DNA of 64,000 nucleotides from Pseudoalteromonas arctica (GCF_012927645.1 NZ_JABBMT010000003.1:62001-126000); one strand, 5' to 3'. Shown: positions 28,316 to 38,705, counted from the stretch's first letter. Made by a program: numbers and translations. The notes: generated by a model not told the origin, from the sequence alone.

Positions 28316-30304
28316 ATGAATACGGTAAGTTGTAAGTTAATACCGTTAACTAGCGCTATTTTAACCGCACTTAGTTTATCCAGCCCAACAGTATTTGCAG
28401 ATGAAACGAAACAAGATATGGAAGTTATCGTGGTATCTGCTTCAGGCTATGAGCAAATGTTAAAGGACGCGCCAGCAAGCATTAGTGTGATTGATCGGGC
28501 AGATCTGGAAAAACGCTTTTATCGTGACTTGACCGATGCAATGACCGATGTCCCAGGGGTTGTTGTTACCGGCGGTGGGGATCGTAAAGATATAAGCTTG
28601 CGAGGCATGGCTAGCCAATACACATTAATTTTAGTTGATGGCCAGCGACAATCATCACGTGAAACTCGGCCAAACAGTGATGGACCCGGCGTTGAAGGTG
28701 CATGGACACCGCCAATCTCTGCAATTGAACGCATTGAAGTGATACGAGGACCTATGTCGTCCTTGTATGGTTCAGATGCTATTGGTGGGGTGATAAACAT
28801 TATTACTCGAAAAACACCCCAGCAGTGGTATGGCGAGCTGCGTTTAGACAGTACGGTTCAGGAAAGTAACGACTCAGGTAATACTAATCAAGGCAGCTTT
28901 TTCGCAGCGGGTGGACTTGTTCCTGAATTATTAGGTGTGCAATTATATGGGCAGTTTTCTAAACGTGATGAAGATAACTTTACTTCAGGCTTTAGGGGCA
29001 AAGAGCAAAGTAATCTTAAAGCGAAGTTTATTTTAACGCCAAGCGATAATCACGAAATAATGCTAGAGGTTGGTAGCGCACAGCAAAAACTTGAAAACAC
29101 ATTGGGTAAAACAGTTGAACCATTGGCGCCGGGTGAAAGCTGTGGCCGAAGAGGTTGCCCAGAATCATCAACTACAGAGTATGAGCAACAAACTTACTCG
29201 TTAACCCATAACGGTTATTATAATTTTGGTAACTCGCGCAGCTATATAAAGTACGATAAGTACGATAATACTTCTCGTGAAATGTTTGTTGAAAACACCG
29301 ATGCCCAAACCAGCTGGAGTTTACCGATTTTTGCTGGTCACAACGCCACGCTTGGCGCAGCCTATTTAAAAGAAGTACTTGATGATTACACGAGTAATAG
29401 GATCAGCGAATTAACTCATGTGGAAAATAAACAATGGTCAGTATTTGCTGAGGATGAGTGGAGCACTAGCGACAAATTTAAGCTCACTACAGGTTTACGT
29501 TACGACCACGACGATAATTTTTCAGGTCATTGGAGCCCGCGTTTATATGGCGTTTATAGCGCATCTGAGGCTATCACTATCAAAGGCGGTATTTCAACGG
29601 GCTTTAGAGCGCCTAATATTCGTCAATCAAATGCAGACTGGGGGCAAGTAAGCCGAGGCGGGAATATTTATGGTAACCCAGATCTTAGCCCTGAAAAGTC
29701 ATTGAATTATGAAGTGGGTATTTATTACGATCCACGTGGTGATTACACTATCTCAAGTACTGTGTTTTATAATGAGTTTGATGACAAAATCACGCGAATT
29801 GCTTGCCCACTTACGAAATGCACAGATGGTCCAAACCAGTTTGGTTCAGATCCGACAACCTATGTAAATGTTGATGAAGCCGTAACTCAAGGATTTGAAT
29901 TTTCAGTCTCTTACGACTTAACCAGCGACTTAGGTTTAAGTGCTAATTACACTTATACCGATTCAGAGCAAAAAACTGGACAATATAAAGGCAGCCCACT
30001 CAATCAGCTACCTAAACACATAGTGCAAACATCGTTAAACTGGCAGCCAAGCGATCACCTAAGTGGTTGGTTACGCGTGCATTACCGTGGTGAAGAAAGC
30101 CAACCGACCAAGGGAGCGTCACAAAGCAGCCTAATAGCACCTAGTTACACGTTAGCCGATGTAGGTGGTAATTATATTTTGACTAAAAGCGTAAAATTAG
30201 GCTTTGGTATTTATAACCTCTTTGATAAAGATATCACTGAGGATGAATATGGCTATGTCGAAGACGGACGCCGTTATTGGGCATCGCTCGGGTGGCAGTT
30301 TTAA
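28316..30304 (+). CDS. TonB-dependent outer-membrane receptor, FepA/IrgA type
   Basis: 662 residues from the ATG at 28316, chosen because GGAG lies 7 nt upstream; an earlier in-frame codon at 28292 lacks one. A signal peptide ends near VFA. The plug domain (about 40-165) contains VIVVSASGYEQ, ISLRGMASQYTLILVDGQR and IEVIRGPMSSLYGSDAIGGVINIITRK, the pattern of FepA/Cir/IrgA catecholate-siderophore receptors. The barrel ends in the typical WASLGWQF with terminal Phe. A Cys pair (SCGRRGC) in an outer loop and a second (ACPLTKC) may form disulfides. It probably imports ferric siderophore across the outer membrane. A terminator lies at 30340. Confidence 0.92.
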   Translation: MNTVSCKLIPLTSAILTALSLSSPTVFADETKQDMEVIVVSASGYEQMLKDAPASISVIDRADLEKRFYRDLTDAMTDVPGVVVTGGGDRKDISLRGMASQYTLILVDGQRQSSRETRPNSDGPGVEGAWTPPISAIERIEVIRGPMSSLYGSDAIGGVINIITRKTPQQWYGELRLDSTVQESNDSGNTNQGSFFAAGGLVPELLGVQLYGQFSKRDEDNFTSGFRGKEQSNLKAKFILTPSDNHEIMLEVGSAQQKLENTLGKTVEPLAPGESCGRRGCPESSTTEYEQQTYSLTHNGYYNFGNSRSYIKYDKYDNTSREMFVENTDAQTSWSLPIFAGHNATLGAAYLKEVLDDYTSNRISELTHVENKQWSVFAEDEWSTSDKFKLTTGLRYDHDDNFSGHWSPRLYGVYSASEAITIKGGISTGFRAPNIRQSNADWGQVSRGGNIYGNPDLSPEKSLNYEVGIYYDPRGDYTISSTVFYNEFDDKITRIACPLTKCTDGPNQFGSDPTTYVNVDEAVTQGFEFSVSYDLTSDLGLSANYTYTDSEQKTGQYKGSPLNQLPKHIVQTSLNWQPSDHLSGWLRVHYRGEESQPTKGASQSSLIAPSYTLADVGGNYILTKSVKLGFGIYNLFDKDITEDEYGYVEDGRRYWASLGWQF

Positions 30305-30339
30305 TGCATACCATTTAGTAACCCCCGCTTAGGTTAAGT

Positions 30340-30365
30340 AATAAGGTCTCAATTGAGACCTTATT
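30340..30365. terminator. Bidirectional terminator
   Basis: A perfect 26-bp palindrome with arms AATAAGGTCTCAA / TTGAGACCTTATT followed by TTATA lies between the TonB receptor (plus) and rhtA (minus), whose 3' ends face each other. Confidence 0.85.
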
Positions 30366-30447
30366 TTATAAATAGAGCTTGATACCTAAGCCGTGCGTTG
30401 AAAATTGTTGGGTATATTATGCTCTGTTCTACGTCTTTTTTGGTTTG

Positions 30448-31311
30448 TTAGTTGCTGTCTTTACTTGTCGATATTGAACTGCCAACTGATGCAATGATCA
30501 CTAAAAGAATGGCTAACCATTGCCAAAGAGTTAATAACTCGGCTAAAATTATAAAACCAGCAAGTGCCGCAATAGCGGGCTCTAAACTCATCATAATACT
30601 AAACCCTTGTGCAGGCATATTACGCAGTGCAACCATTTCCAGTGTATAAGGTAGGGCACTTGACATAATAGCAACCAATAAGCCTAAAGGGATCACTTCC
30701 CAGTTTAGTAGTGCACTGCCTTGAGAAATAGCACCATAAGGCACTAATATAATTGCTGCGACACTCATACCAAGCGCAACGGTCATCCCGCCAGAGCTTT
30801 GATTACCCGTTTTTTTGCCAAATAAGATATAGCCAGCCCAACATGCACCAGCACCCAGTGCTAAAATCACGCCCAGTAGGTCGAGACTTTCCTCACCTTT
30901 CATATCTGGGAGCAACATTACGATCCCCGATATAGCACAGGCGACCCAAAATAAATCTCGCTTTCGTCGAGATGATAGCAGTGCTACCGCTAACGGTCCG
31001 GTAAATTCAAGTGCGACTGCAATCCCCAATGGAATACGCTCAATGGCGTAGTAAAAAAAAATGTTCATTCCGCCCAAGCATAAACCATAAACAAAAATTG
31101 GCATACGTTGACCAAGTGGCGGAAATGCGCGCCAAGGTTTAAACACTAAACATAATATAGTTGCTGAAAAACCTAAACGAAGTGCCGTTGTCCCTTCTGG
31201 GCCAATTATTGGAAACAGTTGCTTAGCAATTGAAGCGCCTGACTGAATAGTTACCATAGCAAGTAATACGCAAATAACAGCAATCAAAAAAGGAGGAATT
31301 GTGCGTTGCAT
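30448..31311 (-). CDS. rhtA: RhtA-like threonine/homoserine exporter (EamA/DMT family)
   Basis: 287 residues with ten predicted membrane helices in two EamA repeats. It aligns through its length with E. coli RhtA: VTIQSGASIAKQLFPIIGPEG, ALRLGFSATI, IPLGIAVALEFTGPLAVALLSSRR, ALGAGACWAGYILFGK and SALPYTLEMVALRNMP. RhtA exports homoserine and threonine. It is a single gene; the ATG at 31311 is preceded by a GGAG-like purine stretch. No regulatory site is apparent. Confidence 0.88.
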   Translation of the reverse strand: MQRTIPPFLIAVICVLLAMVTIQSGASIAKQLFPIIGPEGTTALRLGFSATILCLVFKPWRAFPPLGQRMPIFVYGLCLGGMNIFFYYAIERIPLGIAVALEFTGPLAVALLSSRRKRDLFWVACAISGIVMLLPDMKGEESLDLLGVILALGAGACWAGYILFGKKTGNQSSGGMTVALGMSVAAIILVPYGAISQGSALLNWEVIPLGLLVAIMSSALPYTLEMVALRNMPAQGFSIMMSLEPAIAALAGFIILAELLTLWQWLAILLVIIASVGSSISTSKDSN

Positions 31312-31399
31312 TACAGTCCTTATAGTCGTGCAAAAGGTTATTGGCGGGGATTCTACGCGCTTTTTGAGAGCGGGGCTAAGCTTTTGCGGTAAAAGCTTT

Positions 31400-31436
31400 C
31401 ACTTTAATAAGACGTCTATTACGCCTTATTAAAGTG
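31400..31436 (-). terminator. Long inverted repeat after the PepSY gene
   Basis: A perfect 12-bp inverted repeat, CACTTTAATAAG / CTTATTAAAGTG, with a 13-nt loop, lies 17-53 bp past the PepSY stop (minus strand). The T run is short, so it may be a weak terminator or an operator for rhtA. Confidence 0.5.
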
Positions 31437-31452
31437 GTATGTAGATAGCTTG

Positions 31453-33006
31453 TTATGATGTGGTAATTACGCTGTAATATGTTGACCTATCTTTTACTTT
31501 TTTAGCACTTAAGTAAAATATTATGGCCAGAACAGCGGCACTGATATCAACCGCAATGCTTGAGTAATATTTAAAATAATCCTCGGTGAGTACAGCGTGT
31601 ATTAAGGTCGAAAGCCCCATAGATGAACATAACATCACTAATCCGATTAGCCCCCAAAAACTGGCAGGCTGAGTTCCTTTATAAAAGGTATAAGCAACAA
31701 AGGCAAAAAAGACCAAATAATAACTATATAAGTAGCTGTAATTGGCATTTTCTATATATAGATTGCTCCATTTAGCAAGCAATAAAGTAGCCGCTACGCC
31801 AAGCATTGAACCTAAACAGATACCAATGGTTAAATGTGCCATAAAGCGCGTGCTGCGCTTATTGGGCGCTTTTTTAAAACGTTTATCTAACCACAATAAG
31901 TTACCGGAATAAAATAAGAAGGCGCCAAATAACCCCATCACAAAATAACCCCAGCGGCCCCATTCACCACCATAAGTACCAAAATGCAGTGAAAACAAGC
32001 TAGCTACAAAATTGCCCCATTGACTGTCTTCGCCTTGTGGATAGCTTGAATTAACGATTTCAAGTGTATAGGGGTTTAAAAATAAATAATCAGTGTCAGG
32101 GCCGCGAACGACCGCAGCATTATTACTCATTTTTAATACGGCAGAGGGCATTGCTGAATTTAAACGACTAAAGGAAATATGAATAGGCTCATAGCCTGGT
32201 GCATAGTTTTTTGCCGCTAACAGCTGTTTTTCAAGACTTGGTAACTTATCTATATGGTAACTTTGTGCAGCAGGTGTCCCGCGTTGAAACAGAGGTTCAT
32301 CGCCGTAAAATTGTGTTAAACCACCATAAATTAAATCATGAAAAGCAAATATCACCACCGTAAAAGCAATAATAAAATGAAATGGCAGACTAACAATTCC
32401 CACTAAGTTATGGCTATCAAGCCAAAAACGGCTAGCTCCTTTTTCCTTGCGGAGCGCGAAAAATGTTTTTACTAGGGTCGGTAATAAAATAATGACTCCA
32501 GATACCAAGGCTAAAAAGTATAATATTGCAGCAAGGCCGAGTATGTATACGCCAGATTGATCATGACCTATTTCACCTGCAAAACCAGCTGTACGATGAA
32601 GGTAATCAATTAAATCAGCAAGTTTATGTTCACTTTGTTGTTGTATCACAAGTTCATTTTGTGCATTTAAGTACAATGTTTGTAATTGATTATCAAGCTT
32701 CATTCCCCTTGCTGTGCCTTGGCTATACCAAGATAAAGGGGCTTTATCAGTTAAAAGATCGACAGAAAAACCATGACTCATTTGCGCTGAATAGTGTGCG
32801 ATAGCTTGATCAATTAATGCTTGATAGTTATGGGATTCTGGGGTGAACACGGGTGCACTAACCGGTTTGCTCCAGTCAGCGAGCTCATGCTTAAACATGG
32901 TTAAACTACCCGCGTAAAATCCTATAAAGAGTACTAGACCTGCGATGATCCCTGTCCATGTATGAACACCTTGGTAGGTTCGCAAAATATCTGCTCTGAC
33001 TCTCAT
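31453..33006 (-). CDS. PepSY-domain membrane protein, putative siderophore-iron reductase
   Basis: 517 residues with four to seven membrane helices and a PepSY-associated architecture: the first helix near residue 18 onward (GVHTWTGIIAGLVLF), a periplasmic region, then helices with HNLVGIVSLPFHFIIAF. Members next to siderophore receptors are thought to reduce ferric siderophores in the periplasm, with conserved His as heme ligands. The start at 33006 overlaps the upstream stop as ATGA, so the pair is translationally coupled; a longer reading to 33072 would intrude on the upstream gene. It is last in the DUF3325/DUF3649-like/PepSY operon. Confidence 0.85.
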   Translation of the reverse strand: MRVRADILRTYQGVHTWTGIIAGLVLFIGFYAGSLTMFKHELADWSKPVSAPVFTPESHNYQALIDQAIAHYSAQMSHGFSVDLLTDKAPLSWYSQGTARGMKLDNQLQTLYLNAQNELVIQQQSEHKLADLIDYLHRTAGFAGEIGHDQSGVYILGLAAILYFLALVSGVIILLPTLVKTFFALRKEKGASRFWLDSHNLVGIVSLPFHFIIAFTVVIFAFHDLIYGGLTQFYGDEPLFQRGTPAAQSYHIDKLPSLEKQLLAAKNYAPGYEPIHISFSRLNSAMPSAVLKMSNNAAVVRGPDTDYLFLNPYTLEIVNSSYPQGEDSQWGNFVASLFSLHFGTYGGEWGRWGYFVMGLFGAFLFYSGNLLWLDKRFKKAPNKRSTRFMAHLTIGICLGSMLGVAATLLLAKWSNLYIENANYSYLYSYYLVFFAFVAYTFYKGTQPASFWGLIGLVMLCSSMGLSTLIHAVLTEDYFKYYSSIAVDISAAVLAIIFYLSAKKVKDRSTYYSVITTS

Positions 33007-33293
33007 AGCCCACCTCTTACTATTATAAATCCACCATATAAAATAAGATTTAAGCCACCGAGTATTAACCACGCTTGTTTTGCTGAATTAAATAAATAGG
33101 TGAAGCTAAAAATGGTTAACCATAAAATAGGTATCATCCACATATTGAATTGTACTTTGTCGCGAGCATCGATACCGCCAGGGCCGTACCATGCAAAGAA
33201 GGCAATGAGAATATAAGCAAGTGCTAATCCTAAAATACAGCCCGCTAAGCTTTTTCCCAGCCAAGTGGGTTGTCTTTTATGTACTGATGCCAT
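33003..33293 (-). CDS. Small membrane protein, DUF3649-like
   Basis: 96 residues with two or three membrane helices (for example SLAGCILGLALAYILIAFF and MWMIPILWLTIFSFTYLF). Position second in a DUF3325-(this)-PepSY operon beside a TonB receptor matches the usual place of DUF3649 proteins. Sequence-level recognition is weaker than context. The start shares one base with the preceding stop (TAATG), and its own stop overlaps the PepSY start by four bases. A supporting role in iron uptake is inferred. Confidence 0.7.
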   Translation of the reverse strand: MASVHKRQPTWLGKSLAGCILGLALAYILIAFFAWYGPGGIDARDKVQFNMWMIPILWLTIFSFTYLFNSAKQAWLILGGLNLILYGGFIIVRGGL

Positions 33294-33553
33294 TACTTTG
33301 CTCCTTTACGTTTAAGTAAACTGATAAAAGGCATGATCATCAAAGCCAGCATAAGTATTAAAATAATAAAGAAAACCGCAGCGGCATGGCTGAAAGCATA
33401 ACATGCCAAACCAATAGCGATAATGCACAGAATAAAGGCCAGTTGACGCCAGCCCTTAGCAATTGGTTTGTTAAATAACCTTTGATGACGATTACTGCAG
33501 TAAAGCAATGTCGTTGCGAGAAACAGAATAACAATGGCGATAAGTTGTAACAT
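33293..33553 (-). CDS. DUF3325-family small membrane protein
   Basis: 86 residues with three hydrophobic segments. The LYCSNRHQRLF motif after the first helix is the hallmark of the DUF3325 family found in siderophore operons. It is the first gene of a three-gene minus-strand operon, divergent from the TonB receptor at 33677, with a possible Fur box in the shared promoter region. Molecular function is unknown. Confidence 0.78.
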   Translation of the reverse strand: MLQLIAIVILFLATTLLYCSNRHQRLFNKPIAKGWRQLAFILCIIAIGLACYAFSHAAAVFFIILILMLALMIMPFISLLKRKGAK

Positions 33554-33567
33554 AAGTTAGGTTGGTT

Positions 33568-33586
33568 GTTAATGATATTGACATTC
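33568..33586. promoter_or_regulatory. Possible Fur box in the divergent iron-operon promoter
   Basis: The 19-bp site GTTAATGATATTGACATTC matches 13 of 19 positions of the classical Fur consensus, strongest in the left half (TTAATGATA). It lies between the DUF3325 gene and the TonB receptor gene and could control both. Confidence 0.5.
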
Positions 33587-33676
33587 TAAGTGATAACTAA
33601 ACTCAATTGCAATAAGTCAATTGATATGCTACTTTTTTCGCGCAATTTAACAACTGTTTGATAAAAGGAAATAACA

Positions 33677-35731
33677 GTGGCGGCTTCATTTAAACGTAAT
33701 AAACTTTCATTTCTTATTGCTAGCTCTTTTTTATTTATTCAAGGTCAAGCATTGGCTGATGATGATGAATCCAAGCGAGGCTCCATAGACACCATAGTGG
33801 TCACCGGTGAAAAAATAGCAAAATCGCTTAAAGATACCATTACCTCGGTAGCGATTGTTGACAAGTCATTATTAGAAAATGGTCAGTTAGCATCTGTTTC
33901 TGAGGCGCTTACAGAAATGGCCAATGTCGTGGTGTTAACGGGCTCAGTTCCTGATATGCGTGGGGTGTCGGGTAATGGAGGGGCAACGGGGTTTAATTCA
34001 TTCAGCGGTGGCTCAAAGGCACGGGTTTCAACTCTAATAGATGGTGTAAGTCAGCCATTTGTTGCTGATCTAACGGGTGATACCGGCTTATGGGACATGG
34101 AACAAATCGCAGTATATAGGGGCCCACAATCCACAAGTAATGGTCGCAACAGTATTGCCGGTGCCGTTTATATGACAACCAAAGCACCGACCCAAGACTT
34201 TGAAGGTGCGGTACGTGTTGGCTATAGAAATCAAGATAGTTACCTTGATACCGCAGCCGTTGTTTCTGGTGCATTCGTTGAAGATATACTTGCTTTTAGG
34301 TTGTCGACTCAATATGTTGATGGTGAAACGTACAGCAACCCAACTGTCTATGAAACAAATCCGACTGGTCACGATCTCAATAAATTAAACACCTCAAGCA
34401 CCCGAGCAAAACTACTTTATACGCCATTTGATGATCTATCAATACAACTCAGTTATTCAAATTACAGTGAAAAAGGAAACTCTGGTCGTCAGTATTATGA
34501 AGGTGACAAGCCAGCTGATTATATCCCTCTGTTCCAACGTATAATGGATACCGACTCAGACACAACACAAATTGATTTTGAATATAAGATTGATGAGAAC
34601 TTCTCTGTGGATCTGCTGGTGGCATATATGGATTATCATTGGGCGTTTGATGCTTATGAGCCGCTAGAAACAGCAGAATCTGATGTTACTATGGATGAAA
34701 AAAATATTACCATTGATGGTAAATTAAACTTTGGTCTTAGTAGTGATTTTTACTCAGGTTTTATTGGTTTAGCCTACTTTGATCGTGAACAAGATTTTGA
34801 CAGCGCCGGTGCCACGGATTATTTTGGTGATGATAGCAGTGACTCAATTGCCGTTTATTCTGAAGCTAGTTTTAACCTGACCAATAAATTCACCCTAACA
34901 GGTGGGCTGCGTATTGAGCGTGAAACACAAGTTCGTAATTTTAATATGGCTTTTCGTGACGATAATCTAGTTGAGCAGTTGGATAACTCTAATACTATTA
35001 AATTACCAACGTTAGCTATTCAGTATAAAGCAACCGATGAAACCACATTATCAGCCAGTGTCCGACGTGGTTATAATTCGGGTGGCGGGGCGCTTGATTT
35101 TAATGCGCAAGCATATTATTTCTACGAGCAAGAGACGGTTAATACCTATGAAGTAGGTGCGCGAAGTGTTCTAAATCACGGCGACATTAATATCAGTGCA
35201 AATGTATTTTACAATAACTTTGATGGTTATCAGGCATTAAGTTCAGATCGTAGAATTACTAATATCGATGATGCTCATAGTTATGGTTTAGAGCTTGAAG
35301 CTTATAGTATGTTAGGTGAGCAATGGCAGTTACATGCTGGTCTAGGATTGTTAAAAACAAAAATTGACGCATCTACAACGTATTCTGACGCGATTGGTAA
35401 CGAACTTAATTCAGCCCCTTCATTTACGGCCAGTTTAGGTCTGTCTCATTGGTTTACAGACAGTTTTAAGATAAATGTTAGTGCAAATTATGTCGATGAG
35501 TATTACGGTGATCTTACTAACACCGAAGAGCGCATTGCAGGAGGTTACACTATGACTCGCGCTACAATTAGCTATGACACAGAGGACTGGTTAATTAGTG
35601 CATTTATTAATAATGCCTTTGATGAACAAGCTTATACTTCAGTAGAGCCAGCAAGTGGGCGCTATCCAACTGGTTATGTATCTATTGTTAACCCACAAAC
35701 CTTAGGTGCATCTGTCACTTATCGCTTTTAA
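33677..35731 (+). CDS. TonB-dependent siderophore receptor
   Basis: 684 residues from a GTG at 33677, preceded by AAAGGAAA. A signal peptide ends near ALA. The TonB box-like stretch IDTIVVTGEK is followed by a plug (about 45-165; VAIVDKSLLENG, VSTLIDGVSQPF, IAVYRGPQSTSNGRNSIAGAVYMTT) and a barrel ending GASVTYRF. The plug features are of the FecA/FpvA/Fiu-like group without a signalling N-terminal extension. The divergent DUF3325/DUF3649-like/PepSY operon and the Fur-like site suggest a siderophore-iron importer. No siderophore biosynthesis gene is in the window, so it may take up foreign siderophores. Confidence 0.92.
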   Translation: MAASFKRNKLSFLIASSFLFIQGQALADDDESKRGSIDTIVVTGEKIAKSLKDTITSVAIVDKSLLENGQLASVSEALTEMANVVVLTGSVPDMRGVSGNGGATGFNSFSGGSKARVSTLIDGVSQPFVADLTGDTGLWDMEQIAVYRGPQSTSNGRNSIAGAVYMTTKAPTQDFEGAVRVGYRNQDSYLDTAAVVSGAFVEDILAFRLSTQYVDGETYSNPTVYETNPTGHDLNKLNTSSTRAKLLYTPFDDLSIQLSYSNYSEKGNSGRQYYEGDKPADYIPLFQRIMDTDSDTTQIDFEYKIDENFSVDLLVAYMDYHWAFDAYEPLETAESDVTMDEKNITIDGKLNFGLSSDFYSGFIGLAYFDREQDFDSAGATDYFGDDSSDSIAVYSEASFNLTNKFTLTGGLRIERETQVRNFNMAFRDDNLVEQLDNSNTIKLPTLAIQYKATDETTLSASVRRGYNSGGGALDFNAQAYYFYEQETVNTYEVGARSVLNHGDINISANVFYNNFDGYQALSSDRRITNIDDAHSYGLELEAYSMLGEQWQLHAGLGLLKTKIDASTTYSDAIGNELNSAPSFTASLGLSHWFTDSFKINVSANYVDEYYGDLTNTEERIAGGYTMTRATISYDTEDWLISAFINNAFDEQAYTSVEPASGRYPTGYVSIVNPQTLGASVTYRF

Positions 35732-35741
35732 TAGAAGAATT

Positions 35742-35765
35742 CAGGTTGTATTTATATACAACCTG
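35742..35765. terminator. Terminator after the second TonB receptor
   Basis: A 10-bp stem CAGGTTGTAT / ATACAACCTG with a 4-nt loop, followed by TTCTGTTT. It lies between the convergent ends of the receptor gene and the chemoreceptor gene. Confidence 0.8.
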
Positions 35766-35778
35766 TTCTGTTTAATAT

Positions 35779-37455
35779 TTAAGTTAACTTGAACTTACTT
35801 ATTTCGCTATTGAGGTTGTTGGCAACTTCAGCTAATTCACTCGAAGAGGTAGAAATTTGATGCGTTTGCGTCTGAGATTCCAAACTGGAGTCTTGGATTT
35901 GCGTTAAACGCTCTGCAATATCTTCAGTGACCTGTGCTTGCTCTTCTGAAGCGGATGCTATGGTACGGTTTACATCTGAAATAAGTGCAACCTGCTGGCT
36001 TATCTCCTCTAACATTTCACCTACTTTCTCGGAGTTTGTTACCGCCTGTTTAACACTTTTATCACTACTACGTATCCGGTTAGTCACGGCATTGCTTGCT
36101 GTTTGCAGGCTCTCTATTTTGTTTTTAATTTCAACTGTTGAGTGCTGTGTTCTACTTGCTAAAGTTCGTACTTCATCCGCCACCACAGCAAATCCTCTAC
36201 CTTGTTCACCGGCTCGGGCAGCCTCAATAGCTGCATTCAGCGCTAGTAAATTAGTTTGCTCAGCAATGTTACTAATAACATTTAGTATAGCTGTGACCTC
36301 AGTTACTGACTTTTCAAGCTCAGTTAAATGAGTAATTGATTCACTTAAAATACGTGCAACTTCTTCTACAGACTGAATACCTTGGCGCACTGCGATAATG
36401 CTTTCCTGCGCTTTTTCATCCGCTTCTCTGGCGCTATTTGCAGCATTAACACAGTTGTGTGATACCTCTTTAACCGCTGTTGAGTTTTCATAAACAGAAC
36501 TTGAAATAACTTCAATAGCTTGACTTTGCTTATCGTTAAGGTTTCTGGCATGTTGGGATATTTGATCGAGTTCAGTAGCCGAAACCTGTGCTTGGTGTGA
36601 TTGTTTACTTATTTGCGAAAGTAGTTCAGATAACCGAGTAACCATAGAGTTAAAACTTTCTGAAAGCATGGATATTTCATCGTTACCGGTGAATTTAATG
36701 CTTCGTGATAAGTCACCGCTAGCAATACGCTGCGCTTCATTGACCAAGTGAGATGTTGTACGTATAACGCGTTTTTCTAGTTGGAGATAGCAGATAATTA
36801 AAATAATAATGATCGCTGCAACTAAAAACAGGCTAACGTAGCTAAGACTTTCTATATAACTATTATTATCGTTTACAAGACTTAAGTTTTTTTGATTAAC
36901 TGAATTTAAAAATTCAACCACCGGTTGTTTTATTTTTTCAGCTTCGTTGATGTAATTAGCATCGGTTAATAAATTAACAGCTTTAAGCCATTGCATTTGT
37001 TGTTGGCTGTTTAACTCAGTAGAACTTAGACCAATGAAAGGTTCAACCAATTTAAAGGCTTGCATCTCTGTTTTTATTAAATTAACAGATAACTCGGTAG
37101 ATTTGGTAAGAAAATCTAAATCCTCACTACCAATATGATACTCTTGTAAACGTTTAACGTAAGAAAGTGAACGACCATCTAGCCATGGTTGCTCTCCATT
37201 TCTTTGTGCAACTAGTTGGTTGTATCCCTGCTTATATGAAGGGTCAAGAGTTACCACATGTTGTCGAGCTAAATTAGTAAGTAATGTAGAGCTGGTGTCT
37301 GCTAAGCGAGCGAGATGACTTACATCGTAACGTTGTTGAGCGACGACTTCACTTTGTGATAACCCCTGTTTGAGTAATAAAATAATTACTAATAGTCCCG
37401 CGGCTATAATTGTCGCAGCAGCGAATACAATTCTAAGCATTGATCTAATAGTCAA
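35779..37455 (-). CDS. Methyl-accepting chemotaxis protein
   Basis: About 558 residues. A membrane helix near the N-terminus ([20 protein letters not shown]) precedes a helical periplasmic sensor part (about 35-200), a second helix ([18 protein letters not shown]), HAMP (about 220-270) and the signalling domain with the CheA/CheW contact hairpin [37 protein letters not shown]. The start chosen is TTG at 37453-37455 because a full GGAGG ends 5 nt before it; GTG at 37467 overlaps that Shine-Dalgarno and an ATG lies at 37440. Ligand is unknown. Confidence 0.9.
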   Translation of the reverse strand: MTIRSMLRIVFAAATIIAAGLLVIILLLKQGLSQSEVVAQQRYDVSHLARLADTSSTLLTNLARQHVVTLDPSYKQGYNQLVAQRNGEQPWLDGRSLSYVKRLQEYHIGSEDLDFLTKSTELSVNLIKTEMQAFKLVEPFIGLSSTELNSQQQMQWLKAVNLLTDANYINEAEKIKQPVVEFLNSVNQKNLSLVNDNNSYIESLSYVSLFLVAAIIIILIICYLQLEKRVIRTTSHLVNEAQRIASGDLSRSIKFTGNDEISMLSESFNSMVTRLSELLSQISKQSHQAQVSATELDQISQHARNLNDKQSQAIEVISSSVYENSTAVKEVSHNCVNAANSAREADEKAQESIIAVRQGIQSVEEVARILSESITHLTELEKSVTEVTAILNVISNIAEQTNLLALNAAIEAARAGEQGRGFAVVADEVRTLASRTQHSTVEIKNKIESLQTASNAVTNRIRSSDKSVKQAVTNSEKVGEMLEEISQQVALISDVNRTIASASEEQAQVTEDIAERLTQIQDSSLESQTQTHQISTSSSELAEVANNLNSEISKFKLT

Positions 37456-37704
37456 AAAAACCTCCACAATATGATTTATATGAAATGGAATTTATAATTG
37501 TTTGTTAATTCCACAACACACCAATTAAAAATAACTCTAAAGTTAAATATAGATTACTTTTACTATAGCGAAACATTTTATGAAGAAAATAATTAAAATA
37601 ATTGTAACAATTAAGATTGAGGTCATCTAGTAGTCAGTTATTGCATATATTACTGAAAATGTAGGTCACACTATTTCGATAAAGAGTTGTTGTGAAGCAC
37701 AATA

Positions 37705-38703
37705 TCACTTTGTAAGCTTCTGATCGGCTGGATAAATAACGCCAAGTTGCTGTCTTGCTTTATCAAGTACAGCCATCACGTTGATACTTAGTTGATGGCT
37801 ATTGATAGGTGATTCGAGTTGCCCTGCGTTGGCGATTGAAATGAAATGGGCAACTTCGTGACGCATAAAGTGTTCATCAAATGGCTGTGATAACTCTTCA
37901 ACACTGCCATCATGAGTAATAAACCGTACCTTTTTTAATAACGAAACGGCTTCGATTCTAATACGGCCCAGTTCCCCTTGGATTTCTGTAAAATTATCAC
38001 CTTGAGATATTTTTGAATAACTGATCACAGCTTGCTTATCAGTATAATTGAGTAACACATCACCAGCACCATCAACACCCGTATCGAGTAATACACCGCT
38101 GGCTTGTATGCTATTAGGGGCTCCCCAAAGGGCAATTAAAATATACAACGGATAAATCCCTAAATCGACCAAGGCACCATTGGCAAACTCAGGTAAAAAC
38201 GTATTCGGATATTCACCATTTTTGTATTTATCGTAACGAGATGAATATTGACTGTACTGGCCTATAAACTTTCGCGGTATGCCAATCTTTGTAATTGCTT
38301 GTTGTAAAACGGCAAAGTTAGGCAAGTGGGTGGTCATCATCGCTTCCATATAGAGGCGATTATTTTGTTTCGCCGCGATTAATATGGCGGCTAACTCTTG
38401 ACTATTTGCTGCTGCAGGTTTTTCACCTAACACGTGTTTTCCTGCATTTAAGCAGGCGACAGCATAGCTTTTATGCAAACTATTGGGGGCTGCGATATAT
38501 ACAGCGTTTACACTGTCATCGCTGCATACTTGCTCAATAGTCGTAAATACTTTTACATTTTTTATAGCGTGCTTAGCTAAAAATGCATGACCGCTTTGTT
38601 CGGCACGCGAACATACGCCATATAATGAAAACTCACTGACAGTTTTAGCCGCTGCTAGTAAAGTATCGCTAATAAAATTGGTGCCGACGATTACAAAATT
38701 CAT
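37705..38703 (-). CDS. Gfo/Idh/MocA-family oxidoreductase
   Basis: 332 residues from the ATG at 38701-38703, which has AGGAG upstream; a longer reading to 38736 would overlap the next gene. The N-terminal Rossmann domain begins MNFVIVGTNFISD and has EKPAAANSQE, the usual EKP block with the conserved Lys. The C-terminal alpha/beta domain starts near residue 125. Members reduce or oxidise sugars, inositols or related compounds with NAD(P). The gene lies directly after the BMT5-like methyltransferase (2-bp gap) and is probably co-transcribed with it. Substrate is unknown. Confidence 0.88.
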   Translation of the reverse strand: MNFVIVGTNFISDTLLAAAKTVSEFSLYGVCSRAEQSGHAFLAKHAIKNVKVFTTIEQVCSDDSVNAVYIAAPNSLHKSYAVACLNAGKHVLGEKPAAANSQELAAILIAAKQNNRLYMEAMMTTHLPNFAVLQQAITKIGIPRKFIGQYSQYSSRYDKYKNGEYPNTFLPEFANGALVDLGIYPLYILIALWGAPNSIQASGVLLDTGVDGAGDVLLNYTDKQAVISYSKISQGDNFTEIQGELGRIRIEAVSLLKKVRFITHDGSVEELSQPFDEHFMRHEVAHFISIANAGQLESPINSHQLSINVMAVLDKARQQLGVIYPADQKLTK

Positions 38704-38705
38704 GG

